64,000 nucleotides of DNA, from contig NZ_JAIMIB010000018.1 in NCBI RefSeq assembly GCF_019966515.1, positions 1-64,000 of the forward strand, written 5' to 3'. Positions 27,195-36,424 of this stretch are shown in pieces. The translations under genes were made by a program, and so were the position numbers. The DNA comes from Roseovarius aestuarii (GTDB lineage: Bacteria; Pseudomonadota; Alphaproteobacteria; Rhodobacterales; Rhodobacteraceae). How positions within the stretch are numbered: the first letter of the stretch is position 1; every line of letters begins with the position of its first letter. The notes under the pieces were generated by a model. It saw only the letters and a program-made list of their open reading frames with translations. It did no database searches and had not been told where the DNA came from.

Positions 27195-28700
27195 CTAGCT
27201 GCCGTGACGGGCGATGAATTGCAAAGCGCGCAAGCCGGGCAGGAAGAAATACCCGCCGCCCTTCACGGTCACGAATTGCGGCAGGTTCGGGTGACGCTCC
27301 TCGATGCCGTCGGCTTTCTGGATCGAGAAGCCGTCGCTTGCCACGCCGCTCATCTGGGCGCGTCCGCCGATCAGCGGATCAGCCTCGCCGGTCAGCCCGT
27401 TGAACTTGGGCGATGCCATCCAGGCGTTCTGGACGAATTCAAACTGGCGCACCAGATCGACGCAGAGGCAGATGAACAAGAGCCCGCGCTCGCCGGGTTT
27501 GCCACCCTTCTTCAGCGCATCCTCCGGCGTCATCTTGGGGCCATAGACGCGCCCGCGCCGGACCAGCCGGTGAAACCGTGTCGAGGCTACAAGGTCATGC
27601 CGCCCCGGCAGCTTGTCACGCCGTCTCCGGAACCCCAATGTGCTTAGCAGCCAGCCGATCCGGCCTTCGAGCTGATGCGGATGATCACCCGTGCGGGGAT
27701 TGGCGCGGCGGATATGCGCTCCGAGCGGGCAGGACACGCCGTTGATGTCATCTTCGTAGGTGAAGTCGTTCTGGCGAGGCGATCCCTCGATATCGCGGCG
27801 ATTGTGGATCAGGGGCGTGCCATCCATCTCGCGGCCGACCATGCTGGCGGCAAGCGCCTCGCGGCTCGCGGGATCGCCGCCGGTGGCGCTGTCCATGTAG
27901 CGCCAGAAGCCGGGCACGTCCTGGGCAAGCTGGCGGAACACCAGGTAACTGCCGTTGCGCCCAAGATCGCGGAGGCCCGGCTTGTCCGGCGCGTCGGCCA
28001 GAACATCGCTGTTTGGCGTGGTCGCATCCAGTTTGGGCGAGGCAGAGCGTGCGTTGTATTCGTTGCGATGACCGAGGATGACTTCGCCGGGCGAGATCAG
28101 GTTGCTGTAATCCTCGCGCCCGTGCTTTGACGGCGGATGCGCGTTTTTCCAGTCAATCTTCGGTTCTGAGATGCCGTCTCTGAAGCCGAAGGGTTCGAAC
28201 CCTTCGTTCGGGCGGGTGGGAAAGCTCTGAACCTCGGTGAAGGCGGCGTTGAAGGCTGCGTTCAGGACCGCGTCCTTCCACGCTTTTAAGCCGCCCTTGC
28301 GGGCATAGAGCATGATGAGAACATGTGCGTTTGCCGCGTCCCAGCCCCAGTTTTCCGGCGCGTTTGCCCCGGTATCGCCGAGCCTGCGGGAGCGGCTGTC
28401 CTCGCCCGTCATCCCCGAGAGGAACGGTTGTGCGAACCCTGACATTGCCTCTTCCGGCAAGCCACATGCCGCCAGGCCCTGTGACGTGAAGGCCACCTGC
28501 AGGGCGGTGTCCGGCGGGCTGTCCTGCGTCGCCGCAGAGGTCACTGGCGCGTCCTTCAGCCAGTCGCCCGCGGCGCTGGCATCCTTGACCAGACACAGAA
28601 GAAATTCCGCCTCTGTCAAGGCGCCGTGGCCGAAGCGGATCAGCCCCTGCATGTCTTCGAAGCTGACCTGATCGGTTGGTATGGCGGGGGTGGTGCTCAT
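27195..28700 (-). CDS. Dyp-type peroxidase
   Basis: The 501-residue haem peroxidase has the GxxDG signature (Gly172-Phe-Arg-Asp175-Gly176), where Asp175 is the distal acid, and the later GAHIRRANP segment, whose His is the proximal haem ligand. It lacks a visible Tat or Sec signal and is longer than the short bacterial A/B-type enzymes, closer to C/D-type members. It overlaps the upstream 433-residue gene by 4 bp (ATGA). Within this operon it would use peroxide made by, or oxidise products of, the GMC oxidoreductase (inference). Confidence 0.9.
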   Translation of the reverse strand: MSTTPAIPTDQVSFEDMQGLIRFGHGALTEAEFLLCLVKDASAAGDWLKDAPVTSAATQDSPPDTALQVAFTSQGLAACGLPEEAMSGFAQPFLSGMTGEDSRSRRLGDTGANAPENWGWDAANAHVLIMLYARKGGLKAWKDAVLNAAFNAAFTEVQSFPTRPNEGFEPFGFRDGISEPKIDWKNAHPPSKHGREDYSNLISPGEVILGHRNEYNARSASPKLDATTPNSDVLADAPDKPGLRDLGRNGSYLVFRQLAQDVPGFWRYMDSATGGDPASREALAASMVGREMDGTPLIHNRRDIEGSPRQNDFTYEDDINGVSCPLGAHIRRANPRTGDHPHQLEGRIGWLLSTLGFRRRRDKLPGRHDLVASTRFHRLVRRGRVYGPKMTPEDALKKGGKPGERGLLFICLCVDLVRQFEFVQNAWMASPKFNGLTGEADPLIGGRAQMSGVASDGFSIQKADGIEERHPNLPQFVTVKGGGYFFLPGLRALQFIARHGS

Positions 28701-29998
28701 ATTTTCGATAACCAGTTGCGCAGGGCCTTGGCGCCGCCCGGGCGGCTTTCCAATCCCTTGCGGATTTCGCTGTGGCGCGCCAGATCGCGCGCGGTCAGGC
28801 CGGGATAGGCCTTGTACCAGACCTGCGTGGGCAGTTGGCGATTGCGCAGGTAGCGCTTGAACTTAGCCTCCTGCTCGGCGCCGCCTTTGATCAGAAAGCG
28901 GGTCGAGGGGTAGCCGACTCCGTTCGAGAAAACGAGGTTGAGGCCCCAGGCGACCTTGTTCACAAAATCATCCATGTAGCTTTCAAGCGCGCCGTCGTAA
29001 TTGCTGCAGAACATCACCCGGCGCTTGCCGTCGACAAAGACCCAGCGGGCGAAATGGATCGTCTGCACGCGGGTCAGGTAGCCGCGCCCGTAGATATGCC
29101 GGGCGGAATAGTTCAGCAGATAGAGCGCGACCGTGGTGACAAACCGCCGGAACAGGCCCGGCTTTACGTCGCCGAAGGCAGAGAACGGATTGGTCACGTC
29201 GTGGTCTTCGTAACGGCCCAGTTCGGCAATATGGGCGTCGCCCGGACGCGGGAGGATTTCCGGGTCGGTGCGTTCCAGCAGGCGCAGGCGCAGCAGAAAG
29301 AACGGCAGGGCCAGAAGGACGAGAGGGGAGATCAGCAACAGGACCAGCGGCACGGAGATGAGATCAAACCAGTTGGCAAGCCGTTGCAGCAGGCCGGGAC
29401 GTTCGGGCGCAGTAAGATGAAGTGACCCTTCGGCCCTTTGGCGGTCTACGAATTCGACCAGCCGTTCGTGGATCTTGAAGGGGTCGGCTGAGCCGTGCGC
29501 CTTCACCACGTTCGCCAGTTCGGTCTGCAATGCCGACGCAAGTGCGGCTTCTTCATGGATCTGCCGCACGGTGCGCCCGCGGGTGTTTACGTAATTGGCG
29601 GCTTCCTCGACATTATGCGCCTCCATCCATCGCAGAAGATCGCCACCCTCGGCCCCGCCGTCGCAATGGCTGAATATACTGGTCAGCTCGTCGCCGCATC
29701 TTGCCACCAGCTCTTTCAGAAACGACTGCCGGTCGCCATCGACATCGCCCAGAAACGCAAGGTGCAGCGGATATGGTTCGGGGTCGTTGCCATAGGCTTC
29801 GATGTCCTGCCATGTATTCGCCTTGACCAGGAAAAACCGTGCCACGTGCAACTGGTCAAACCGGCCAAAGGGTACCAGTTCGTTTTGCGGATCGGCCAGA
29901 CCGGGTTCCAGCGTCATGCTGGCGAGCAGAGACAGCAGGTCTTCGGCGCGGTCTTCAGTGACCGGCGCGAGAATGAAGAATGTGTCCTGCTGTGTCAT
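28697..29998 (-). CDS. Membrane-associated protein of unknown function in peroxidase operon
   Basis: The product has 433 residues. The N-terminal ~100 residues look like a ferredoxin-like or Dyp-like alpha/beta module (FFILAPVT..., HVARFFLVK...). A strongly hydrophobic stretch lies at about residues 213-238 (VPLVLLLISPLVLLALPFFLL), and the C-terminal ~170 residues are basic and mixed. No haem or flavin motif is seen. It is coupled by a 4-bp overlap to the Dyp peroxidase gene. I do not recognise a named family; a membrane anchor or partner for the peroxidase is a guess. Confidence 0.75.
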   Translation of the reverse strand: MTQQDTFFILAPVTEDRAEDLLSLLASMTLEPGLADPQNELVPFGRFDQLHVARFFLVKANTWQDIEAYGNDPEPYPLHLAFLGDVDGDRQSFLKELVARCGDELTSIFSHCDGGAEGGDLLRWMEAHNVEEAANYVNTRGRTVRQIHEEAALASALQTELANVVKAHGSADPFKIHERLVEFVDRQRAEGSLHLTAPERPGLLQRLANWFDLISVPLVLLLISPLVLLALPFFLLRLRLLERTDPEILPRPGDAHIAELGRYEDHDVTNPFSAFGDVKPGLFRRFVTTVALYLLNYSARHIYGRGYLTRVQTIHFARWVFVDGKRRVMFCSNYDGALESYMDDFVNKVAWGLNLVFSNGVGYPSTRFLIKGGAEQEAKFKRYLRNRQLPTQVWYKAYPGLTARDLARHSEIRKGLESRPGGAKALRNWLSKI

Positions 29999-30006
29999 CT
30001 GGTAGC

Positions 30007-30450
30007 TCAGGTTTCTGCGTTGAAATCCAGGGCGAAGTCAATCAGCCTTGTGTCGTCCCAGTAAACCTTGCCCAGATACATGCCGGGGCCGATCTGGCGG
30101 ATTTCATCGCGGATCCACTGTGCGACGATCGAGGTATCGGAATAATCGAGCACGATGCATTCCTTGCCATCGAGCCAGCTTTTGTCCTTGTAGACCTTGG
30201 CGAGAATGGCGTTTAGGCCAAAGGGCAGGATGCGGTTTTTCAGCACACCCTTGTCGCTGTCGAAGACCTTCCCTTGCCAGGCAAAGGCGTTGATGAAGCG
30301 CGAAATCAGCGGAGTGAAAGAGGTACCCGGTGCGATGATCGCCGTGCCTTCAGCCTCGCCATCGGGGATCGGCCCGGCCTCGACACTGGAGAAAAGCTCG
30401 TCCAGTGCGTCCTGCTCCATGTCCATCAGGGATTCAATACTATGTGCCAT
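30007..30450 (-). CDS. Hypothetical protein in peroxidase operon
   Basis: The ATG at 30450 gives about 147 residues, starting inside the last codons of the GMC gene (11-bp overlap); an upstream in-frame start would overlap more. The sequence ends DDTRLIDFALDFNAET and contains KSWLDGKECIVLDYSDTS and GPGMYLGKVYW, which look like a lipocalin- or FABP-like beta barrel segment, but this is only an impression. No cofactor motif is seen. Its place between the GMC gene and the 433-residue gene makes it part of the same system. Confidence 0.72.
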   Translation of the reverse strand: MAHSIESLMDMEQDALDELFSSVEAGPIPDGEAEGTAIIAPGTSFTPLISRFINAFAWQGKVFDSDKGVLKNRILPFGLNAILAKVYKDKSWLDGKECIVLDYSDTSIVAQWIRDEIRQIGPGMYLGKVYWDDTRLIDFALDFNAET

Positions 30451-32323
30451 ATAACTTGCCCTCACTTTGCGGTTGAGAATGTGCATCCTGAAGCACCATG
30501 TCGGCGGCTTTTTCGCCGATCATGTAGACGGCGGACGCGATGAAAAATCCGGGAATTTTCGGGAAGACTGAGGCGTCGGCGATGCGCAGGCCGGTGGTGC
30601 CGTGCACCCGCAGGCGGCTGTCGAGAACGCCGCCCTGATCCGGGGGACCGATGGGGCACGAACAGGACGCATGGTGGCCCCAGCAATTGTCGCGCACGAA
30701 ATCGGCGATCTGCGCGTCGGTCCGGACTTGCGGTCCGGGGATCTCCTCGGCGGCGATGCGTCCGCGTTCGTGCAGCGGTTCGCAGAGCTTTCGAACGAAT
30801 TTGACGCCTTCGACAACGGCGGACAGATCCTCGTCGCCGCCTTCGGCAAAATAGTTGAACTCGATGACGGGCCTGTCGCGCGGATCGGCCGAGGCCAGCC
30901 GGACCCGTCCCGCCCGGTTCAGCGTATGGGCCTTGAGGATAGCCCAGCTCAGATGGTTCCGGCTACTGGCGAGATCGGCGGCATAGCCGGGGTAATAGCC
31001 CCTGAACTTGCCCAGAAGCGCCATGCAGAAGAGATCGGGCAGGGGCTGCGCGGCGGATGAGCGCCGGATCACCGCAAGCGCCGCACCGTTGGTGGCATAA
31101 AGCCCGTCGCCGGTTTTCTTCCATGTCTGCCACAACGGGTCGTCCACCTGGTAGCGGCACTCGGCCATGCTTTCCCAGCTATCGAAATTCATCCGGTTGA
31201 CCACGGTGACCTCGTAGCGGTCCTGAAGATTGCGGCCGACGCCGGGCAGGGACACCTTGGGCGTGAGCCCGTGGGGGGTGAGCGCCTCGGGATCGCCGAT
31301 GCCCGAGAGCATCAGCAGTTGCGGCGTGTTGAAGGCGCCGCCCGCCAGAATGACCTCTTGCGCGGCATCGGCCTGTCGGGGCTCGCCGGGCGCGGCGCCG
31401 GGGTCGGCATGGGCGCGATAGAGACGCGCGCCCTTCAGGTATTCGACGCCGGTGGCGCGGTTGTCGCTGTCCAGAATTACCCTGGTGGCCAATGCGTCCA
31501 GCTCGATTGTCAGCCGGTCCGGGTATCGCCGCGCCACATCCAGCACCCGTTCGCGTGACCCGGTGCGCACGCCATCCCGCGTGGTCAGTGGCGTGTAGAC
31601 CATCCCGTCCGCGTCATCGTCGATCCGGTCGCGGTCGTTGGGGTCGGCGGCGCTGTTGGCGAACCATCGCAACCGCCGAAGCACATCGCCGCCTGAGCTT
31701 AGCATCTCGCGTAGGGATTTGCGCACCACCTCCATGATCTCGTCATCCCGGAGTGCCGCGCGCGGGATGGCCTTTTCGGTCGAAAGCCAGCCGTCATACC
31801 CGTGGCCGGTCCGGTCAATGCCGACCATATTCAAGGTCCGCTGCATGGGCCGGTGATGGCAGTTTTCGAGTTTTTGAAATACCTCGTGCATGGCCTTGGG
31901 GGACCAGCCATCGTCGCCTGTAAGCTCCGCTATATGCTGCCAGTCTGAGTGATGCGGATAGACGAAAATCATCGCATTGTGGGCGGTGCAGCCGCCCAGC
32001 GTGCCCGCGCGCGGATAAAGAACACCCTCGGGGCCAGCCTTGGGGTTGCGCGCCTGCGTGTCGGCATCTTTGTAGTGCCGCACAAAATAGTCCCAACGCA
32101 GCGCCGCGTTCTCGGTCGCGAACGGGTGGAAGGCCGGGACGTCATAATCGGCTGGCAGGCGGTTTTGCGCGTCGCCCATGTCGCGCACGCTGCCTTTGAG
32201 GGTGCGCGGATCCCCCCCGGCCTCCAGCAGCAGCACCCGCATGCCTTCCTCGGCCAGGCGCGCGGCCAGCGTCCCGCCGCCGGCCCCGGAGCCGACGACA
32301 ATATAGTCATAGGTGGGCGTCAC
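30440..32323 (-). CDS. GMC-family FAD oxidoreductase
   Basis: This flavoprotein of 627 residues begins with the dinucleotide-binding VVGSGAGGGTLAARLAEEG, has the GMC signature area around GGCTAHNAM (about residue 105) and the C-terminal segment with WGHHASCSCPIG and the GLRIADASVFP motif. Family members oxidise alcohols or sugars and pass electrons to O2 (making H2O2) or to a cytochrome. Here a dihaem cytochrome precedes it by 11 bp and two peroxide-using haem enzymes follow, so both outcomes are plausible. The start is GTG at 32323 with GAGGAG upstream. There is no signal peptide. Confidence 0.9.
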   Translation of the reverse strand: MTPTYDYIVVGSGAGGGTLAARLAEEGMRVLLLEAGGDPRTLKGSVRDMGDAQNRLPADYDVPAFHPFATENAALRWDYFVRHYKDADTQARNPKAGPEGVLYPRAGTLGGCTAHNAMIFVYPHHSDWQHIAELTGDDGWSPKAMHEVFQKLENCHHRPMQRTLNMVGIDRTGHGYDGWLSTEKAIPRAALRDDEIMEVVRKSLREMLSSGGDVLRRLRWFANSAADPNDRDRIDDDADGMVYTPLTTRDGVRTGSRERVLDVARRYPDRLTIELDALATRVILDSDNRATGVEYLKGARLYRAHADPGAAPGEPRQADAAQEVILAGGAFNTPQLLMLSGIGDPEALTPHGLTPKVSLPGVGRNLQDRYEVTVVNRMNFDSWESMAECRYQVDDPLWQTWKKTGDGLYATNGAALAVIRRSSAAQPLPDLFCMALLGKFRGYYPGYAADLASSRNHLSWAILKAHTLNRAGRVRLASADPRDRPVIEFNYFAEGGDEDLSAVVEGVKFVRKLCEPLHERGRIAAEEIPGPQVRTDAQIADFVRDNCWGHHASCSCPIGPPDQGGVLDSRLRVHGTTGLRIADASVFPKIPGFFIASAVYMIGEKAADMVLQDAHSQPQSEGKLYGT

Positions 32324-32334
32324 CGTCCCGCTCC

Positions 32335-34746
32335 TCAGAAGCGTTTGAGAAAGGCGATCAGCGCACGCTTGTCAGCGTCCTCGAGTTTGGTGCCGAAATA
32401 ATGCCCGCGATTGACGACGTAGTCGGGGCATTTGCTGAGTTCCAGAAGCGGCTCCACCAGATCGGCGAAGATCGCGCGCGCCTGTTCGTCGCTGGCATTA
32501 TCGGGAAGTGCGTTGAGGTCCCGTTTGATCTTGATCACCAGTTTGGCGAGCTCAAAATCATGTTCGATGCGCTCAAGCAGATCCGCCTGGTCCAGCCGGA
32601 GGTTGAGGTTTGCCAGCAATCCGATCGCGGTGCCCGCCGGGATCGGGCCAAGTTCGATATCGCCATCCGGCGTGAACAGCCACGGCAGGTCGTCGCGCAG
32701 GGGCGAAAGAAGCTTCACCAGGACATCTGGCTGGAAGCCTTTCGGGATGATCAGGTAGCTCTGCTCGGTCGTCCGGTCGATGACGCCCGGCACCTTATCG
32801 CCCAAAACTGAATCCTTCAGACGCTTTTCGGGCCAGAGCATTTTCTCGATACCATCCTCGAACGCGGCCATGCGACCTTCGACCGAGGGGTCCTGATTGT
32901 AATACCCGACCGTGTTGTTCAGCAGGTAGGGCGCGGTGGACCAAAGGCTGATGAGGGAGGGCACGCGGGTATAGCCGCGACCGCCTGCGGGCATCTCGTA
33001 ATCATATTCCTCGCCGGTTTTCGGGTGATGCACCTTGATCTTTCCGACTGATGGCAGGGCCTTGTAGGTGGCGGAGGAGAAATCGTCCCAGATGTTGCCC
33101 TGGATCGCATTGGTCGCCAGGGGGCTGCAGGCATTGGTCTCAAGCAGGGTCACCGGAATGCGAAACTCGTTCGACAGGTAGTTGCCATCAAGGAAATCAT
33201 CCGCCTTCACGATATCAAGCATTTCAGCTTTGAATGTGTCTGTCTTTACCAGCTCGCGATACCTCTGAAAGCACTCCAGGTAGCCCGCGCCAGAGCAGCC
33301 GCCGGGCATCGCCTCATAAGCGCTTTCCGGCAATTTCGATGAGTGGCACCCGGCGCAGTTTTCTGCAAAAACGGATTTGCCCTGATCTACCTGGGTCTCA
33401 TCTTCGGTCAGATGCGCCTCGCCGCCCGGAGCGTCCTTCAGCAGATCGGGACGTCCGGCCTTGAGGAAATAGAGCGCCGTCAGGGGCGACTGATCTTCGG
33501 TTGCGCGCCAGTAGGCGGAGTTTTTCTGCGCAGTCTCGATCTTGATCGGCGTGATGTCCTTGCCGCCGACGATCGGGTTGAAATGCCGGGTCCACTCTTC
33601 ACTGAAGAGACCAATATTCAGATAGACGCGGTTCAGCGCCCCGAGCGCACCAACGGAATCTGCCCCATCCTTCAGGACGCGTGGGCTGAAGCTGAGGTCT
33701 GGCTCCTCGAAAAACTCGGTCAGCGGGCCTTCACCGATGTAGTCCTGAAACTGCTTGTTGTCGCGTTCGCCGCCCTGCAGGCGTTCCTCGCCAAAGCGCC
33801 GGGCGACGGCCAGCCGTTCCTCAAGCAGGTAGATCGCGTTCATCGTACGCGGGTTGTTGATGTAGTCCGGCGATACCAGTGAGGTGTCGATGGTGCCGGG
33901 GCGGGCGGTGTGGATCAGCTGGACCATGTATTGGCGTTCATCGGGCTGCCATGCAAAGACCCGGTCAAACCAGAAATACTGCGCGCCCACCGTGGCGTTC
34001 AGATTGTTCATGGCGGGATTTTCGGGATCCTCCGGCGGGTCAATCGGACTTGGACCCACGTGGCAGAAAGCGCAAGACATACCAACACGATAGGGGCGTA
34101 CAAGATCATCGTCGTTGTAGTAATCTGGATCGTTGTAATAGCGTTCGGGATCCCACCGACGTTCAGCGCGCCGGTCAAATTCGGGGTTGGGGAACAGGCG
34201 CAGCCCAAGTACTCCGGTAGGTTCGCCATAATAGGACCAGACCGGCATGTTGCGGCCCCGCGCACCGATTTCGACGCCGGGATATTTCTCGGCATTGGCG
34301 AAGGGGTCGGGGGCGCAATCGGACTGGCGCACATCCAGCCAGAGCCCGTGGCGATCTTCGACAGGGCCGGTCGCTTCGTCAAAGCAGGGTTCGTTGATCA
34401 GGCCCAGCTGCTCGAACCGGTTGCTGCGCTGCGCGGGAAGACTGGGATGAGATGACAGGGTTTTGAGCAGATCGAACTGCCCGAACGTGTCGTTGGTCAG
34501 GGTATCCCAAAGCAGATCATTGCCGCCGGTCCAGACCATCCACATGTTCCGGCCCTTGATTTCATCCGGCGTCAGCGCAATGCCGTTATCCATCTCGGCA
34601 AAGTAGTCTTCGTCAGCCGGGGGGAAGGTTGTCTCGTCTCGCCCAACCAGAAGCGCCTCGTCGAGCGGCCCTCCAAAAAGCTGCGCAGATGCCGAAAGTG
34701 GAACCGAAATTGCGACCAAAAAACAACAAATAATGCGAAACGACAT
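32335..34746 (-). CDS. Exported dihaem cytochrome c of unknown type
   Basis: The start at 34746 (AGGAG upstream) gives 803 residues with a Sec signal peptide (about residues 1-22, ending ASAQ). There are two CxxCH haem sites, CAFCH at 225-229 and CAGCH at 464-468, with a long spacing. It is much longer than cytochrome c peroxidases (about 330 residues) and looks like the large di-haem cytochromes found beside GMC oxidoreductases. It is the first gene of the operon, so its promoter also drives the others. A role as periplasmic electron acceptor or peroxidase is inference, and the GMC protein lacks an obvious export signal, which is a difficulty for direct partnership. Confidence 0.85.
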   Translation of the reverse strand: MSFRIICCFLVAISVPLSASAQLFGGPLDEALLVGRDETTFPPADEDYFAEMDNGIALTPDEIKGRNMWMVWTGGNDLLWDTLTNDTFGQFDLLKTLSSHPSLPAQRSNRFEQLGLINEPCFDEATGPVEDRHGLWLDVRQSDCAPDPFANAEKYPGVEIGARGRNMPVWSYYGEPTGVLGLRLFPNPEFDRRAERRWDPERYYNDPDYYNDDDLVRPYRVGMSCAFCHVGPSPIDPPEDPENPAMNNLNATVGAQYFWFDRVFAWQPDERQYMVQLIHTARPGTIDTSLVSPDYINNPRTMNAIYLLEERLAVARRFGEERLQGGERDNKQFQDYIGEGPLTEFFEEPDLSFSPRVLKDGADSVGALGALNRVYLNIGLFSEEWTRHFNPIVGGKDITPIKIETAQKNSAYWRATEDQSPLTALYFLKAGRPDLLKDAPGGEAHLTEDETQVDQGKSVFAENCAGCHSSKLPESAYEAMPGGCSGAGYLECFQRYRELVKTDTFKAEMLDIVKADDFLDGNYLSNEFRIPVTLLETNACSPLATNAIQGNIWDDFSSATYKALPSVGKIKVHHPKTGEEYDYEMPAGGRGYTRVPSLISLWSTAPYLLNNTVGYYNQDPSVEGRMAAFEDGIEKMLWPEKRLKDSVLGDKVPGVIDRTTEQSYLIIPKGFQPDVLVKLLSPLRDDLPWLFTPDGDIELGPIPAGTAIGLLANLNLRLDQADLLERIEHDFELAKLVIKIKRDLNALPDNASDEQARAIFADLVEPLLELSKCPDYVVNRGHYFGTKLEDADKRALIAFLKRF

Positions 34747-35544
34747 AGGTAAACTCCTAAGTGCAAACTCCGAAAAAGAATCAACTAAAAGCATCAAACT
34801 ATTGGGTCATTTTCAGTGGAGACCTCAATTATTGCAACTGTTCCGGAAATTTTGTGGGATTACTGAGCGGTTTCGAGCCACCGGTTTTGTTCGTATCGTG
34901 TCCAAAAAATTGCAACGCAAATAGGGATTTTCCATATTTCTCATCGCCAAAACCGTGCGCCAATTTCTGAAGTGGGTAGAGAGTTCGAAAGCGCCAAAGG
35001 CGCTGAATGTCTAAATCAATTTTTGCCGTCGGTTTTTTTGACGGTGACGGCATTAGTGATCAAGTTGTGGACTTCAGATATAGAAATTCCATTGCCACAG
35101 AAAATTCCACAGAGCTGTTGCAGGGGACATCGAGTCCAAAATTTCTGCTTGCTCTGGATTCGACTTAAGCATGTTGGCAGGAGCTCAGAGAATTGGAACG
35201 TTGAGGCTGAACTCGAGTTTCAAGAAAACTAGCATCATCCTCGCTACTTTTTTGATTTTTCAAATATGCCGCAATTAGACCCAATGTCTGTTTCTCCAAT
35301 TGGGTGCTTGGGTCAAGCTCGTTTTCCTTGTTCTATCGGGTTCGTTGTCTCTCATCCGGGTCACGCTTCTCTTCGCAGTCTGATTGATGCCGTAGTGGCA
35401 CCGCTGCACGCATGTGTCGGATTGGCAGTGGAGAGCCTTGCTTTGGGGCGAGCTTCTCGTTGCGCAGCAGACATATTCGGCTTCATCCACAGACCTCGTC
35501 CGGTGAGGACGACCCCGTTCGGATTTGGCGATGGGCGGTTCGGA
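34747..35544. other. AT-richer gap with decayed DNA
   Basis: About 800 bp without a supportable gene. It includes the promoter region of the cytochrome operon near 34750-34850 and a stretch at about 34960-35010 that weakly resembles the dispersed repeat (TCGAAAGC...GGCGCTGAATGTCT). GC is clearly lower than in the genes. Confidence 0.5.
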
Positions 35545-35745
35545 TCATGCTCTGCCCTCCACTTTTCCCGGACGGAACTCGGTGCCATCTGCCCACATGC
35601 GGTGTAGCAGAACAGCCAATTTTCGCGCGACGGCGACGACAGCGCGACGTCGGCCTTTGGTCCGCATCAGGCGCATCCCCCAGGATTTGATTTGCGACCC
35701 AGCCATCGTGCGCATCAGCAATGCGTTAACTGCGGCGTATATGCG
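35545..35745 (-). pseudogene. Remnant of IS110-family transposase C-terminus
   Basis: The minus-strand frame reads ALLMRTMAGSQIKSWGMRLM, then RRRAVVAVARKLAVLLHRMW and DGTEFRPG, which is the C-terminal end of IS110-family transposases. The N-terminal DEDD catalytic part is missing, so this is a dead fragment beside the HD-domain gene. Confidence 0.75.
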
Positions 35746-35765
35746 TCTGGATTTGGCCATGCCTG

Positions 35766-36365
35766 TTAAATCGCAACCGGTTCATTCGCGGTCTCATTCA
35801 GCTCCATATGCCCTTCGCCCTTGGATAGAATACGGCGCAGCATTGGCTCGAAGAATTCCAGCGCTTTTGTTGGGTAATCCGGATCAAAGGCGCATTGGTC
35901 ATATTCATGACAGAAATACCGGCAGTCTTCCCAATAGGGGCTTTCTTTGTACTTATCGCGCGCGTTCCGGTCCCCGCCCAGATGATGATTGTAATAATAC
36001 CCCTGGAACACGCAGTGGTGTTTCAGGATCCAGTATGTCCGTTCGCTGACATAGGGTTTCATCATCGCTGCAGACAGTTCGCCGTGGTTGTAGGGTGACA
36101 GGATATCGCCGGTATCATGCACCAAGGCGGCTATCACGATTTCCTCGTCCGCGCCGTCATTATGGGCCCGTGTCGCGGCCTGTAGGCTGTGCTGATACCG
36201 ATTGACAGGATAGGGTGTCCAGTCTTCGTTAAGCGACCGAATTGCTTCCAGAATGCGATCAGGAAGGGCAGCATTATAGGCCTCTTCATAATCCATCACC
36301 GCAAGGAAATCCTCCTTGGTCGCGTTTTCAAAGCTGGTCCAATTTGGTTTATGCGACATATCCAT
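35766..36365 (-). CDS. HD-domain protein, possible diiron oxygenase
   Basis: The start at 36365 gives 199 residues. The metal-ligand order is H..HD..H..H..D: RYQHSLQ, ALVHDTGD, YNHGEL, LKHHCVFQ and FDPDYP. This matches the six-ligand diiron site of HD-fold oxygenases such as PhnZ and myo-inositol oxygenase as well as some HD phosphohydrolases. The gene follows, 59 bp away, a beta-hydroxyacid dehydrogenase gene on the same strand. A catabolic oxygenase role is inference; annotation engines would say HD domain protein. Confidence 0.82.
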   Translation of the reverse strand: MDMSHKPNWTSFENATKEDFLAVMDYEEAYNAALPDRILEAIRSLNEDWTPYPVNRYQHSLQAATRAHNDGADEEIVIAALVHDTGDILSPYNHGELSAAMMKPYVSERTYWILKHHCVFQGYYYNHHLGGDRNARDKYKESPYWEDCRYFCHEYDQCAFDPDYPTKALEFFEPMLRRILSKGEGHMELNETANEPVAI

Positions 36366-36424
36366 GACTTGGCCTTTCTTTGGGGCGTGGCGGCCAAAAA
36401 CGTAAGTTTCGACCGCCAAATCGG

